Shown piece by piece: positions 1 to 6,788 of a DNA stretch of 12,643 bases. Position numbers and translations under genes: made by a program. The notes under the pieces were generated by a model, which was not told the DNA's origin, made no database searches, and saw only the letters and a list, made by a program, of their open reading frames with translations. This stretch comes from Gammaproteobacteria bacterium (GTDB taxonomy: Bacteria > Pseudomonadota > Gammaproteobacteria > Methylococcales > Methylomonadaceae): positions 1 through 12,643 of the forward strand of contig JAJRWJ010000386.1 in NCBI GenBank assembly GCA_024276805.1, read 5' to 3'. How positions within the stretch are numbered: position 1 is the stretch's first letter; each line of letters opens with the position of its first letter.

Positions 1-21
1 CAATGCAAGATAGGGTCTGGA

Positions 22-50
22 TTGGTATTTTCAAGTCCCTCGGATAAAAT
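22..50 (+). promoter_or_regulatory. Predicted sigma70 promoter of pyrC
   Basis: TTGGTA at 22-27 (4 of 6 to the -35 consensus) and TAAAAT at 45-50 (5 of 6 to the -10 consensus) are separated by exactly 17 bases. Transcription would begin near 56-58, giving a leader of only about 25 nt before the pyrC ATG at 82. This is a pattern match only. A second hexamer pair cannot be excluded because the window begins just upstream. Confidence 0.5.
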
Positions 51-81
51 AATCGGCTCCCATCACCTGTAAAAGAGCAAT

Positions 82-1134
82 ATGGCAGAAAAAATCACCC
101 TGACACGACCCGATGACTGGCATTTACATGTGCGCACGGGAGAGATACTGAAAGCCGTCCTGCCGCACACTGCCCGACAATTTGCCCGCGCCATCATCAT
201 GCCCAATCTGGCGCCGCCGGTCAGCACCGTCGATCGGGCATTACGCTACCGCTCTGAAATTATCCAGGCCATACCTGAAGACCGGCATTTCACACCACTG
301 ATGACCCTGTATCTGACCGATGCCACCAGTTGCGAGGAAATGGCAAAGGCCGCCCAATCGGAGCATATTCATGCCTGCAAGCTTTACCCGGCCGGCGCCA
401 CGACCAATTCAGACGCCGGAGTTTCGCATGTCTCCCGCATTTACCCCGTTCTGGAGGCCATGCAGAAACTTGATCTGCCCCTGTTGATCCATGGTGAAAC
501 GACCGATTCCGACCATGACATCTTCGATCGGGAAAAAATATTTATCGACCGGACCCTCAGCGAGATTGTCAAGACTTTTCCCGGACTGAGAATCGTCGTT
601 GAACATGTCACTACCAGGGAAGCCGTACAGTTTGTCCAGGCGGCCAGCGCCAACATTGCCGCAACCATCACTCCGCAGCATTTGCTGTACAACCGAAACG
701 CCCTGCTGGCGGGCGGCATCCGGCCGCATCATTACTGCCTGCCGATCATCAAACGGGAATGCCACCGGCAGGCCCTGGTCGCTGCCGCAATCAGCGGCAA
801 TCCAAAGTTCTTTCTCGGTACCGACAGCGCCCCGCATCTGCAGCAACGCAAGGAATCGGCTTGCGGCTGCGCCGGATGCTACACGGCCCATGCTGCACTG
901 GAACTCTATTGCGAGGTATTCGACAGGGCCAATGCGCTGCACAGGCTGGAAGGTTTCGCCAGTCATTACGGTGCGGATTTTTACCGCCTGCCAAGAAACC
1001 GCGAGACGATCACACTGCGCAAAAATACCTGGCAGGTTCCGGCTCATTACTGCGTCGGCACTGACAGACTGATCCCCCTGCAAGCGGGAGAACGATTGCA
1101 TTGGCAATTGTCGCTACAACATGACCGGCTCTGA
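82..1134 (+). CDS. pyrC: Dihydroorotase (PyrC)
   Basis: Cytoplasmic zinc enzyme of pyrimidine synthesis that interconverts N-carbamoyl-L-aspartate and L-dihydroorotate. At 350 residues it is almost the size of the E. coli enzyme (348). The amidohydrolase signature is complete: HLH (His14, His16) in the N-terminal RPDDWHLH motif, Lys100 in CKLYPAG (the lysine that is carboxylated to bridge the two metals), His137 in LIHGE, His175 in VEHVTT, and Asp248 in GTDSAPH. The C-terminal stretch with CGCAGCYTAHAALE is typical of the short, E. coli-type class. The ATG at 82 is preceded by AAGAG (73-77) and gives the usual N-terminus. It stands alone behind its own promoter, convergent with mlaA, and a terminator-like hairpin follows at 1201-1229. 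The family and function are secure. Confidence 0.97.
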   Translation: MAEKITLTRPDDWHLHVRTGEILKAVLPHTARQFARAIIMPNLAPPVSTVDRALRYRSEIIQAIPEDRHFTPLMTLYLTDATSCEEMAKAAQSEHIHACKLYPAGATTNSDAGVSHVSRIYPVLEAMQKLDLPLLIHGETTDSDHDIFDREKIFIDRTLSEIVKTFPGLRIVVEHVTTREAVQFVQAASANIAATITPQHLLYNRNALLAGGIRPHHYCLPIIKRECHRQALVAAAISGNPKFFLGTDSAPHLQQRKESACGCAGCYTAHAALELYCEVFDRANALHRLEGFASHYGADFYRLPRNRETITLRKNTWQVPAHYCVGTDRLIPLQAGERLHWQLSLQHDRL

Positions 1135-1200
1135 CGGTTCGGAAACCGTTGTCAAACCAGCCCCCACCCAATCGGGGCATCATAACCCGATCGGAATCTC

Positions 1201-1229
1201 CGGACAAGCAATGTAATGGTCCGTTTTTT
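1201..1229 (+). terminator. Probable intrinsic terminator after pyrC
   Basis: CGGAC (1201-1205) pairs with GTCCG (1219-1223) around a 13-nt loop and is followed at once by six T (1224-1229). The stem is short, so this is a modest terminator. Two more small hairpins lie between it and the pyrC stop: ACGGTT/AACCGT at 1134-1149 with a 4-nt loop, and ATCGGG/CCCGAT at 1171-1191 with a 9-nt loop. Neither is followed by a T-run. Together they make a structured 3' end for the pyrC message. Confidence 0.45.
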
Positions 1230-1369
1230 CTTGATCAAGACTTTGCAGCCATCGCTTTTACCGCCTGGTTTCTCTCAGCTACGGCATGCGCCAAACACCC
1301 GGACAACGAACAGCCACCAGGAATTTTTGTCAATCCGGAGATCGGCGCTAAAGACGCACCGTGGTAGTG

Positions 1370-1393
1370 AAAAACGCTTGCAGCCTCTCTGCA
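1370..1393 (-). terminator. Weak candidate terminator after mlaA
   Basis: Read on the minus strand, TGCAG/CTGCA (plus-strand 1379-1383 and 1389-1393, 5-nt loop) lies just after the mlaA stop. It is followed, after four bases, by five T (plus-strand A-run 1370-1374). The stem is only five pairs and the T-run is not directly adjacent, so the call is weak. Confidence 0.25.
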
Positions 1394-1400
1394 CGGGCTG

Positions 1401-2228
1401 TCATGGCGCATCGCCGAGCGGTTCACCCTGGTCCCGATCGGCGGCGTCGTCCTGCAGATCCTCTTCATCCAGGTCGAAATCTTCTCCCTCCTCATCGACA
1501 TTGCCATCGTTGACCAGATAGCGGCGGCGCTGAAAATACGAGTTGCGAAAGAATTCGTAGCGGTCGACAGCGGCTTCCGAAACTATTCTTTCGAAGCCCA
1601 GCGCGTCCGCCCTGCGATCGATGACATCCACAGTATAGGCACCGAACGACCCCCAGGAGGCTGCTGCTGTCCCCAGAACGAAACTGTAGGTCAATGGATT
1701 CATTGCCGCATCTCCGGCCAGTCCCGCGGCGCCTCTGATTGAACTTGGACCAAAAAATGGCAGCACCAGATAGGGGCCTGTGGGCACTCCCCAATAACCC
1801 AGAGTCTGGCCGAAATCCTCATCATGCTTGGGCAAATCGATCATCGAGGCGACATCGATGAAACCCGCGACACCTGCCGTGGTATTGATCAGGAAGCGAC
1901 CGAGATCCATTCCCCCCTGCTTCAGCTTCCACTGCAGAACATCATTGATGGTGACCCTGATATCCCGAATATTGTTGAAAAAATTGCTGATCCCCTGATC
2001 GACAAAATCCGGCGTCAGCCATTGATAGCCTTTTGCGGCGGGCTTCATGGCATAATCGTCCAGGGAGTCGTTGAACGACTGAACGCTACGATTGAACCCC
2101 TCCCAGGGATCGCGGGGGTCTGTGGCAACGGTTGCACAGCCGGTCATCGTTACCGACAACAGGATGGCGGAAAACCAGAGCAGCAGCTTTTTGGCAAACA
2201 AATCTGTAGGGATCATTTTCACACTCAT
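1401..2228 (-). CDS. mlaA: MlaA (VacJ) outer-membrane lipoprotein of phospholipid transport
   Basis: MlaA is the outer-membrane component of the Mla system. It removes phospholipid from the outer leaflet and hands it to periplasmic MlaC for return to the inner membrane. With the ATG at 2228 the protein has 275 residues. It starts with a basic and hydrophobic signal (KKLLLWFSAILLSVTMTG) and a lipidated cysteine at residue 31. Ala at +2 predicts outer-membrane sorting. The -3 position of the lipobox is Met instead of the usual Leu. The mature part opens with DPRDPWEGFNR and includes GVPTGPYLVLPFFGPSS, both strongly diagnostic of the family. The last 30 or so residues are very rich in Asp and Glu, an extension beyond the conserved domain. 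No other mla gene is in the window. A TTG at 2231 and an in-frame ATG at 2216 are alternative starts, and none has a strong ribosome-binding site. Confidence 0.94.
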   Translation of the reverse strand: MSVKMIPTDLFAKKLLLWFSAILLSVTMTGCATVATDPRDPWEGFNRSVQSFNDSLDDYAMKPAAKGYQWLTPDFVDQGISNFFNNIRDIRVTINDVLQWKLKQGGMDLGRFLINTTAGVAGFIDVASMIDLPKHDEDFGQTLGYWGVPTGPYLVLPFFGPSSIRGAAGLAGDAAMNPLTYSFVLGTAAASWGSFGAYTVDVIDRRADALGFERIVSEAAVDRYEFFRNSYFQRRRYLVNDGNVDEEGEDFDLDEEDLQDDAADRDQGEPLGDAP

Positions 2229-2256
2229 CAATCAGGAATACTGTTATGATAGTAAA

Positions 2257-2270
2257 ATTGCGTACGCAAT
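2257..2270. promoter_or_regulatory. Perfect 14-bp palindrome in the mlaA/rnt divergent gap
   Basis: ATTGCGTACGCAAT is a perfect two-fold palindrome, 29 bp upstream of the mlaA start and about 170 bp upstream of rnt, surrounded by AT-rich sequence. Its place in a divergent gap fits a dimeric-regulator operator. I do not recognise the motif as the site of a particular protein, and a chance palindrome is possible. Confidence 0.3.
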
Positions 2271-2442
2271 GTATAAAAAAACAAAATTGGCATCCATGAA
2301 CAGTGTCGTAAACTGAACGCCAAACTTACTTGAAAAAAATTCCAAAGGCTCAGATCCAAAACCACCATGGCAGATCAGTTCCGGCGGAAAAAACCGCTTG
2401 GCATGCCTTTGAGAGCACCAGCCACAGTGTTTGAATCAACTT

Positions 2443-3102
2443 ATGGAAACTGCAAAATACCCACTGGGCAACAGGTTTAGAGGCTATCTTCCGGTCATTG
2501 TCGACATCGAGACCGCCGGTTTCAATTACAAAAAGCATGCCTTGCTGGAAATTGCCGCGGTGCTCGTCGAATTGAATCAGGTGGGAGATCTGGTCATTAC
2601 TGAAAGCCATGCCTCACATGTCATTCCCTTCGCCAATGCCGAACTGGATGAGGCGGCATTGAAATTCAACGGCATCGATCCCTACCATCCGTTTCGTTTT
2701 GCCATAGAGGAAAAGGAAGCCCTGCATAAAATTTTCCAGCCGATCAGAAAAGCCATCAAACGCAACCAGTGCACCCGGGCCATACTGGTCGGCCATAACC
2801 CGGCTTTCGACATTGGATTCCTGAATGCCGCTATCGAGCGCACAAAAATAAAACGCAGCCCTTTCCATCCATTCAGTACTTTCGATACCGCGACGCTGGG
2901 CGGACTGGCCTATGGCCAGACGGTGCTGTCCAGGCTTGCAGAATGCGCCGGCCTGGAATGGGACAGCGAAAAAGCCCATTCCGCACTCTACGACGCCCAG
3001 CAGACCGCGCTGCTGTTCTGCAAAATCGTGAACCGCTGGAAGCAACTGCAAGCCCTTGCAGAATCCCGATTACCGGGGGGTAATGAAAATCAGCCTGATT
3101 AA
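2443..3102 (+). CDS. rnt: Ribonuclease T
   Basis: Homodimeric DEDDh 3'-5' exoribonuclease that trims the 3' ends of tRNAs, 5S and 23S rRNA and other stable RNAs. The exonuclease motifs are all present: Asp21 and Glu23 in VDIETAGFN (Exo I), Asp123 in GHNPAFD (Exo II), and His179 and Asp184 in HSALYD (Exo III). NGIDP, FHPFSTFDTA and LFCKIVNRWK are characteristic of RNase T rather than of DNA polymerase epsilon-type exonucleases. Starting at the ATG at 2443 it has 219 residues, against 215 in E. coli. A TTG at 2431 would add four residues, and neither start has a clear Shine-Dalgarno sequence. It is convergent with grxD; in E. coli the two genes are also near neighbours, with lhr between them. 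Confidence 0.95.
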   Translation: METAKYPLGNRFRGYLPVIVDIETAGFNYKKHALLEIAAVLVELNQVGDLVITESHASHVIPFANAELDEAALKFNGIDPYHPFRFAIEEKEALHKIFQPIRKAIKRNQCTRAILVGHNPAFDIGFLNAAIERTKIKRSPFHPFSTFDTATLGGLAYGQTVLSRLAECAGLEWDSEKAHSALYDAQQTALLFCKIVNRWKQLQALAESRLPGGNENQPD

Positions 3103-3130
3103 TCTACTTTGTCAGATTATCCCGCAGTTC

Positions 3131-3251
3131 ATCATGCCCGCAGAGCCTGCCCCGGACTTGGAAGGGGGGGAAGCGGGCATCCAGTGCCATGGATGGCAAG
3201 TTTAAAGCCATCCCTGGGGGCTGGAGTCCGGCAATCCCTGCCGGAATGACG
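3131..3251. repeat. Degenerate dispersed palindromic repeat (MITE/REP-like)
   Basis: The rnt-grxD gap is almost filled by nested inverted repeats. ATGCCCGC (3134-3141) pairs with GCGGGCAT (3173-3180). GGATGGC (3191-3197) pairs with GCCATCC (3207-3213), and outside it CCAG (3181-3184) can pair with CTGG (3221-3224). TCCGGCA (3227-3233) pairs with TGCCGGA (3239-3245) over a 5-nt loop. The result is a three-hairpin, cloverleaf-like layout. The right edge reads TGCCGGAATGACG, the same style as the CTGGATTCCGGC...GGAATGACG elements scattered between genes in many proteobacteria. It carries no coding sequence. It lies between two converging genes, where such elements usually sit and where its hairpins may block transcript ends. 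A run of seven G (3164-3170) lies inside the first loop. Exact edges are approximate. Confidence 0.65.
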
Positions 3252-3265
3252 ATCCTTAAAAAAAA

Positions 3266-3589
3266 TTATTCGACTACGGCATTGGCTTCCGCCAGCATTT
3301 GTCCCAGATCGCCACGATTATATAAATCCATAATAATGTCGCATCCGCCAACCAATTCACCGTTGATATACAACTGTGGATAAGTGGGCCATTGGGAATA
3401 CTCTTTGAGAGCCTCTCTCAGTTCCGGGTCCTCGAGTATGTTGACAAAGGCGAATTTTGCCCGGCATGCCTGCAAGACCTGTACGGTCTGCCCGGAAAAG
3501 CCACACTGTGGAAAATCGGGCGTGCCCTTCATATACAAAATCACCGGATTGTTTTCAAGCTGATCTTTAATTCTTTCGTTGACATTCAT
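3266..3589 (-). CDS. grxD: Monothiol glutaredoxin Grx4
   Basis: Cytoplasmic CGFS-type glutaredoxin. Proteins of this family hold a [2Fe-2S] cluster at a dimer interface with two glutathiones, often with BolA partners, and deliver clusters to target enzymes; they are poor thiol reductants. The protein has 107 residues, slightly shorter than E. coli Grx4 (115). Visible motifs are the CGFS active site (Cys29-Ser32) preceded by Lys21-Gly-Thr-Pro, then WPTYPQLYINGE (the cis-proline and glutathione-binding segment), and GGCDI near the C-terminus. The ATG at 3589 is the only start that gives the normal N-terminus. It is divergent from argD. A link with the Fe-S enzyme IlvD in this window is a plausible dependency, but only an inference. 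Confidence 0.96.
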   Translation of the reverse strand: MNVNERIKDQLENNPVILYMKGTPDFPQCGFSGQTVQVLQACRAKFAFVNILEDPELREALKEYSQWPTYPQLYINGELVGGCDIIMDLYNRGDLGQMLAEANAVVE

Positions 3590-3670
3590 TATCGATTCCC
3601 GATTTACAAAAACCCAGTAATTTTATCAACAATGGCTAAAGATAAAAAGGGAAATTTTCAACACTTCTCC

Positions 3671-3699
3671 TTGCCGTCATCGCCAGACAAAATTATAAT
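3671..3699 (+). promoter_or_regulatory. Predicted promoter of argD-argF
   Basis: TTGCCG at 3671-3676 (4 of 6) and a perfect TATAAT at 3694-3699 are 17 bases apart. The start would be near 3706, giving a leader of about 50 nt. I looked for an ArgR box (paired TGAAT/ATTCA-like half-sites) over the promoter and saw none, so arginine control through an E. coli-type ArgR is not supported here. Confidence 0.6.
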
Positions 3700-3756
3700 C
3701 GAAAGTTTTTTGCCGGCATTGTCCGGTCGCCAGTCAAATCAGCCCAGGCCTATGTT

Positions 3757-4929
3757 ATGAGCTCGTATATAATGCCCACCTATGCCCGTCTGCCGGTGAC
3801 TTTTACCCGGGGACAAGGTGCATGGCTATGGGACCAGAACGACAAACGCTATCTGGACGCCCTGTCGGGCATTGCCGTGTGCAACCTGGGTCATGCACAC
3901 CCACGAATCCATGAGGCCATCAGCAGCCAGAGCGCACAGCTGCTGCACACGTCCAATCTGTACGGCATCCAGGCACAACAGCAACTGGCCGAAAGACTGG
4001 CCGTGGCGAGCGGCATGGACAATGCCTTTTTCTGTAATTCCGGCGCCGAAGCCAATGAAGCGGCGATAAAAATAGCGCGCCTCTATGGCCATCGACAGAA
4101 CATAGCGCGTCCCGCAATCCTGGTCATGGAAAAAAGCTTTCATGGCAGAACCCTGGCCACCCTCAGCGCCACCGGCAATGATAAAATCCAGCAAGGCTTC
4201 GCACCGCTGCTGGAAGGTTTCATCAGGGTCCCTTTCGACGATATTCCGGCGCTGGAAAGCGCCCTGCAGCAGCACGAAGACATCGTCGCGATCTTGGTCG
4301 AGCCGATTCAGGGAGAAGGCGGGGTGATCATTCCCGAACAAAATTACCTCAATCGGCTACGCAGCATCTGCGATGCCAACGACCTGCTGCTGATGCTCGA
4401 TGAAGTGCAAACCGGCATAGGCCGCACAGGAAAGATGTTTGCCTATCAGCATAACGGCATCCTCCCGGATGTCTGCACGCTGGCCAAGGCGCTTGGCAAT
4501 GGTGTGCCGATCGGCGCCTGCCTGGCCCGCGGCAAGGCAGCGGATATCTTTACCCCGGGCAGTCATGGCTCGACATTCGGCGGCAACCCGCTGGCCTGCA
4601 GCGCGGCACTGGCGGTGTTGGACACGCTGCAAAACACACAACTGCCAGCCCAGGCAGAAGAGAAAGGCCGGGCGATATGCAGCAGTCTTGGTCGTCGGCT
4701 GCAGGGAAACACGGCAATCGTCGACATTCGCCATAAGGGCCTAATGCTGGCCATCGAACTGAACCGGCCCTGCACCGGACTGGTGGGCAAGGCGCTCGAG
4801 CGAGGCCTGCTGATCAATGTCACCGCGGAAAACACCATTCGCCTGTTGCCGCCGCTGGTGATCGATCTGCAACAGATCGATCTGCTCGTCGAACAGCTGA
4901 TAACTGTCATTCAAGATCACACAGAATAA
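3757..4929 (+). CDS. argD: Acetylornithine aminotransferase
   Basis: PLP-dependent class III aminotransferase that converts N-acetylglutamate 5-semialdehyde to N2-acetylornithine, the fourth step from glutamate to arginine. In enteric bacteria the same enzyme can also act in lysine synthesis as succinyldiaminopimelate aminotransferase. It has 390 residues, normal for ArgD. NSGAEANE (94-101) forms the PLP phosphate-binding loop, LDEVQTG with Asp215 contacts the pyridine nitrogen, and Lys244 in LAKALGNGVPIGA is the Schiff-base lysine. GSTFGGNPLA is the usual downstream family motif. The ATG at 3757 has AGG eight bases upstream; an internal ATG five codons on is possible. argF starts eight bases after the stop, so the two are co-transcribed. 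Distinguishing ArgD from other ornithine-type transaminases rests on the argF neighbour as well as on sequence. Confidence 0.93.
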   Translation: MSSYIMPTYARLPVTFTRGQGAWLWDQNDKRYLDALSGIAVCNLGHAHPRIHEAISSQSAQLLHTSNLYGIQAQQQLAERLAVASGMDNAFFCNSGAEANEAAIKIARLYGHRQNIARPAILVMEKSFHGRTLATLSATGNDKIQQGFAPLLEGFIRVPFDDIPALESALQQHEDIVAILVEPIQGEGGVIIPEQNYLNRLRSICDANDLLLMLDEVQTGIGRTGKMFAYQHNGILPDVCTLAKALGNGVPIGACLARGKAADIFTPGSHGSTFGGNPLACSAALAVLDTLQNTQLPAQAEEKGRAICSSLGRRLQGNTAIVDIRHKGLMLAIELNRPCTGLVGKALERGLLINVTAENTIRLLPPLVIDLQQIDLLVEQLITVIQDHTE

Positions 4930-4936
4930 TCAAGCC

Positions 4937-5836
4937 ATGCAACCCAGACACTTTATCAGCCTGCTGGATATAACGGCCACCGAGTTTCGCGCCATCATCA
5001 ACAGGGCAATCGAACTGAAAGCCGACAGAAATCCTGATTATCAACCTTTGAAAGGACGGGTGATGGCAATGATTTTCGAAAAATCATCCACCCGCACCCG
5101 GATCTCCTTTGAATCGGGCATGGCCCATTTTGGCGGCAGCGCACTGTTTCTCTCTCCCAGAGACACGCAACTGGGTCGCGGCGAGCCACTGGAGGACAGC
5201 GCCAGGGTTATTTCCAGCATGGTGGACTGCATCATGCTGCGAACCTATCACCACCATACCGTCACCACTTTTGCCGAATATTCCAGCGTCCCGGTAATCA
5301 ACGCTTTGACCGACCTGCTGCATCCATGCCAACTGTTGGCGGACATGCAGACCTACTTCGAACTGCGTGGTGATATTCAGGGTCGAACGGTCGCCTGGAT
5401 TGGCGATGGCAATAACATGTGCCATTCCTATATCAATGCCGCCAGGCTGCTGGAATTCAAGTTGCATATCGCCTGTCCTCCCGGCTATCAGCCAGACCAG
5501 GATATCAGCGCCGCAGCCGGTGACGGTATCGTATTCTTCGACAATGCCTCCGATGCCGCACAAGCAGCCGATCTGATCGTCACCGATGTCTGGGCAAGCA
5601 TGGGCCAGGAACAGGAACATAAGCAACGGGAAATTGCCTTCAAAAATTATCAGGTCACGCCAGCAATCATGGCCAATGCAAAGCAGGATGCCCTGTTCAT
5701 GCATTGTCTTCCGGCGCACCGCGGAGAAGAAGTCAGCGCCGCAGTGATCGACGGGCCACAAAGCGTGGTTTTCGCCGAGGCGGAGAATCGCCTGCATGCA
5801 CAAAAAGCCCTGCTGGAATTTCTCCTGTGCCGATAA
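4937..5836 (+). CDS. argF: Ornithine carbamoyltransferase
   Basis: Makes citrulline from ornithine and carbamoyl phosphate, the sixth step of the arginine pathway. It is a cytoplasmic trimer by family. The protein has 299 residues, the usual length for an anabolic enzyme. STRTR (51-55) binds carbamoyl phosphate, HPCQ (129-132) lies in the N-terminal domain, DVWASMG (217-223) is the ornithine-binding SMG loop, and HCLPAHRGEEV (256-266) contains the catalytic Cys-Leu-Pro segment. These residues separate it from aspartate carbamoyltransferase. Only seven bases separate it from argD. No strong Shine-Dalgarno sequence precedes its ATG, so translation may depend partly on ribosomes finishing argD. 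A terminator-like hairpin at 5928-5961 probably ends the operon, although a promoter between the two complicates this reading. Confidence 0.96.
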   Translation: MQPRHFISLLDITATEFRAIINRAIELKADRNPDYQPLKGRVMAMIFEKSSTRTRISFESGMAHFGGSALFLSPRDTQLGRGEPLEDSARVISSMVDCIMLRTYHHHTVTTFAEYSSVPVINALTDLLHPCQLLADMQTYFELRGDIQGRTVAWIGDGNNMCHSYINAARLLEFKLHIACPPGYQPDQDISAAAGDGIVFFDNASDAAQAADLIVTDVWASMGQEQEHKQREIAFKNYQVTPAIMANAKQDALFMHCLPAHRGEEVSAAVIDGPQSVVFAEAENRLHAQKALLEFLLCR

Positions 5837-5841
5837 TTTCG

Positions 5842-5872
5842 TTGCATTGTTTCGTCTCATTCCCTATATAAT
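5842..5872 (+). promoter_or_regulatory. Predicted promoter upstream of the SH3 protein gene
   Basis: A strong -10 region, TATATAAT at 5865-5872, contains both TATATA (17 bases from the -35-like TTGCAT at 5842-5847) and a perfect TATAAT (19 bases from it). The -35 match is poor (3 of 6). The start would fall near 5878-5880. This places the hairpin at 5928-5961 inside the leader of the downstream gene instead of simply after argF. Confidence 0.45.
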
Positions 5873-5912
5873 AGGCATTTCATCCGTGTATTTTCAGCAG
5901 CCTGGAACGACC

Positions 5913-5945
5913 ATGTTTAGCGATGACGCTGCCAGGAAACTTTAA
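5913..5945 (+). other. Candidate 10-codon leader mini-ORF (MFSDDAARKL)
   Basis: An ATG at 5913 begins ten codons ending in TAA at 5943-5945, with GGA six bases upstream as a weak ribosome-binding site. The frame is open back to a GTG at 5886. It runs straight over the left arm of the terminator-like hairpin (5928-5934) and stops in its loop, so a ribosome reading it would prevent that hairpin from forming. It could equally be a chance reading frame, and its codons show no run of one amino acid. Confidence 0.25.
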
Positions 5946-5961
5946 AGATGGCGGTTTTTTT
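5928..5961 (+). terminator. Intrinsic terminator-like hairpin: argF end or leader attenuator
   Basis: GCTGCCA (5928-5934) pairs with TGGCGGT (5949-5955), including two G-U pairs, over a 14-nt loop. The stem runs into seven T (5955-5961). An upstream CCTGG (5901-5905) is complementary to CCAGG (5932-5936), which covers the left arm, so the two pairings exclude each other. It can be the end of argD-argF, an attenuator of the gene that follows, or both. Confidence 0.5.
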
Positions 5962-6045
5962 CAGCCATCCCCGGGTAAGCAACATTGCCCCCCGAATGCT
6001 TGAATTCACATGTTGAGAGTGCCTCAATCACAAACCGAGAATATT

Positions 6046-6714
6046 GTGAAAAAAATCATCCCCATGTTGATCATGCTGGGTGGCAGTCTTGCCGCGCATG
6101 CTGAGACCATCTATGTCACCGACAATTTGAAAATGATTTTACGCAACGGCGAAAGTACCCGACACAAAATCATCAAGATGCTGCCCAGCGGCACGCCGTT
6201 GACCGTGTTGAAAAAAAACCCCGCTACAGGTTATACCAAGGTCCGCCTGAGCAATGGCACGGAAGGTTACATCCTGACCCGGTACACCCAGGACAAACCC
6301 ATCAGCAGCTGGTATCTGAAAAAAGCGCGCAAGAAACTGGAATTTTTACAGGCTGAAAACGCCACAATGAAAGCGCAACTGGAGAAGCTGTCCAGCAACA
6401 ACAATCAGGCCGTCACCGAAAACAAGTCCCTGCTGCAGGAACGCGACCAGCTGAGCAAGGAACTCAACGACCTGCGCCAGACAGCCGCCAATGCCATCCA
6501 GCTGAAGAATCAGCGCGACCAACTGCAGGAGCGGGTAATAACCGTGGAAAGGGAAAACCAGCAGCTGAAACGTCAAAAACAAGCCCTGGAAGACAGCACC
6601 AACCAGGATTGGTTTCTGTATGGCGGCATCCTGGCGTTTACCGGTATTTTTCTCGGCCTGATCATTCCAAAAATCAGATGGCAGCGGAAAACCAGCAACT
6701 GGGATACATTTTGA
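6046..6714 (+). CDS. TIGR04211/YgiM-like SH3-domain membrane protein
   Basis: Predicted inner-membrane-anchored periplasmic protein of unknown biochemical role, resembling E. coli YgiM. Using GTG at 6046 the product has 222 residues and a clean signal peptide (MKKII, hydrophobic core, then AHA before Glu20). Residues of about 20-85 form a bacterial SH3b domain, with LRNGESTRHKIIKMLPSGTPL and KVRLSNGTEGYI typical of the fold. About 90-185 is a long heptad-like, Gln/Leu/Glu-rich coiled coil. About 189-209 (FLYGGILAFTGIFLGLIIP) is a single membrane segment, followed by a basic cytoplasmic tail. The longer ATG start at 6010 would put 12 unlikely residues before the signal and has no ribosome-binding site. 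The family is thought to act at the cell envelope, but no function is established here. Its leader at 5880-6045 contains a mini-ORF and a terminator-like hairpin. Confidence 0.82.
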   Translation: MKKIIPMLIMLGGSLAAHAETIYVTDNLKMILRNGESTRHKIIKMLPSGTPLTVLKKNPATGYTKVRLSNGTEGYILTRYTQDKPISSWYLKKARKKLEFLQAENATMKAQLEKLSSNNNQAVTENKSLLQERDQLSKELNDLRQTAANAIQLKNQRDQLQERVITVERENQQLKRQKQALEDSTNQDWFLYGGILAFTGIFLGLIIPKIRWQRKTSNWDTF

Positions 6715-6774
6715 ATCCGGCATAGCGCAGATCCAGTCCATCCTGCCACACAAACAACCAATAATAATTCCTTC

Positions 6775-6779
6775 AGGAG
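6775..6779 (+). promoter_or_regulatory. Strong ribosome-binding site of ilvD
   Basis: AGGAG lies nine bases before the ilvD ATG at 6789 and fixes that start. It is the best Shine-Dalgarno match next to a gene in the window. No separate promoter or leader peptide rich in branched-chain codons is visible in the 74 bases after the SH3 gene. Confidence 0.7.
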
Positions 6780-6788
6780 TTCGCTGAC

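Noticed and set aside
409..1107. 232-codon open frame on the minus strand inside pyrC
   Set aside because: It lies wholly within a well-supported gene on the other strand, and its translation shows no domain or motif.
1149..1367. 72-codon frame between pyrC and mlaA
   Set aside because: It has a TTG start, crosses the terminator-like hairpin and T-run, and has no recognisable protein features.
3600..3760. ArgR operator upstream of argD
   Set aside because: I searched for paired TGAAT/ATTCA-like half-sites around the promoter and found none.
3392..3760. 122-codon plus-strand frame opposite the grxD 5' half
   Set aside because: It overlaps grxD antisense and the argD promoter, and its translation has no family signature.
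5084..5860. 258-codon open frame opposite argF
   Set aside because: It mirrors argF codons; the translation is low-complexity shadow with no family likeness.
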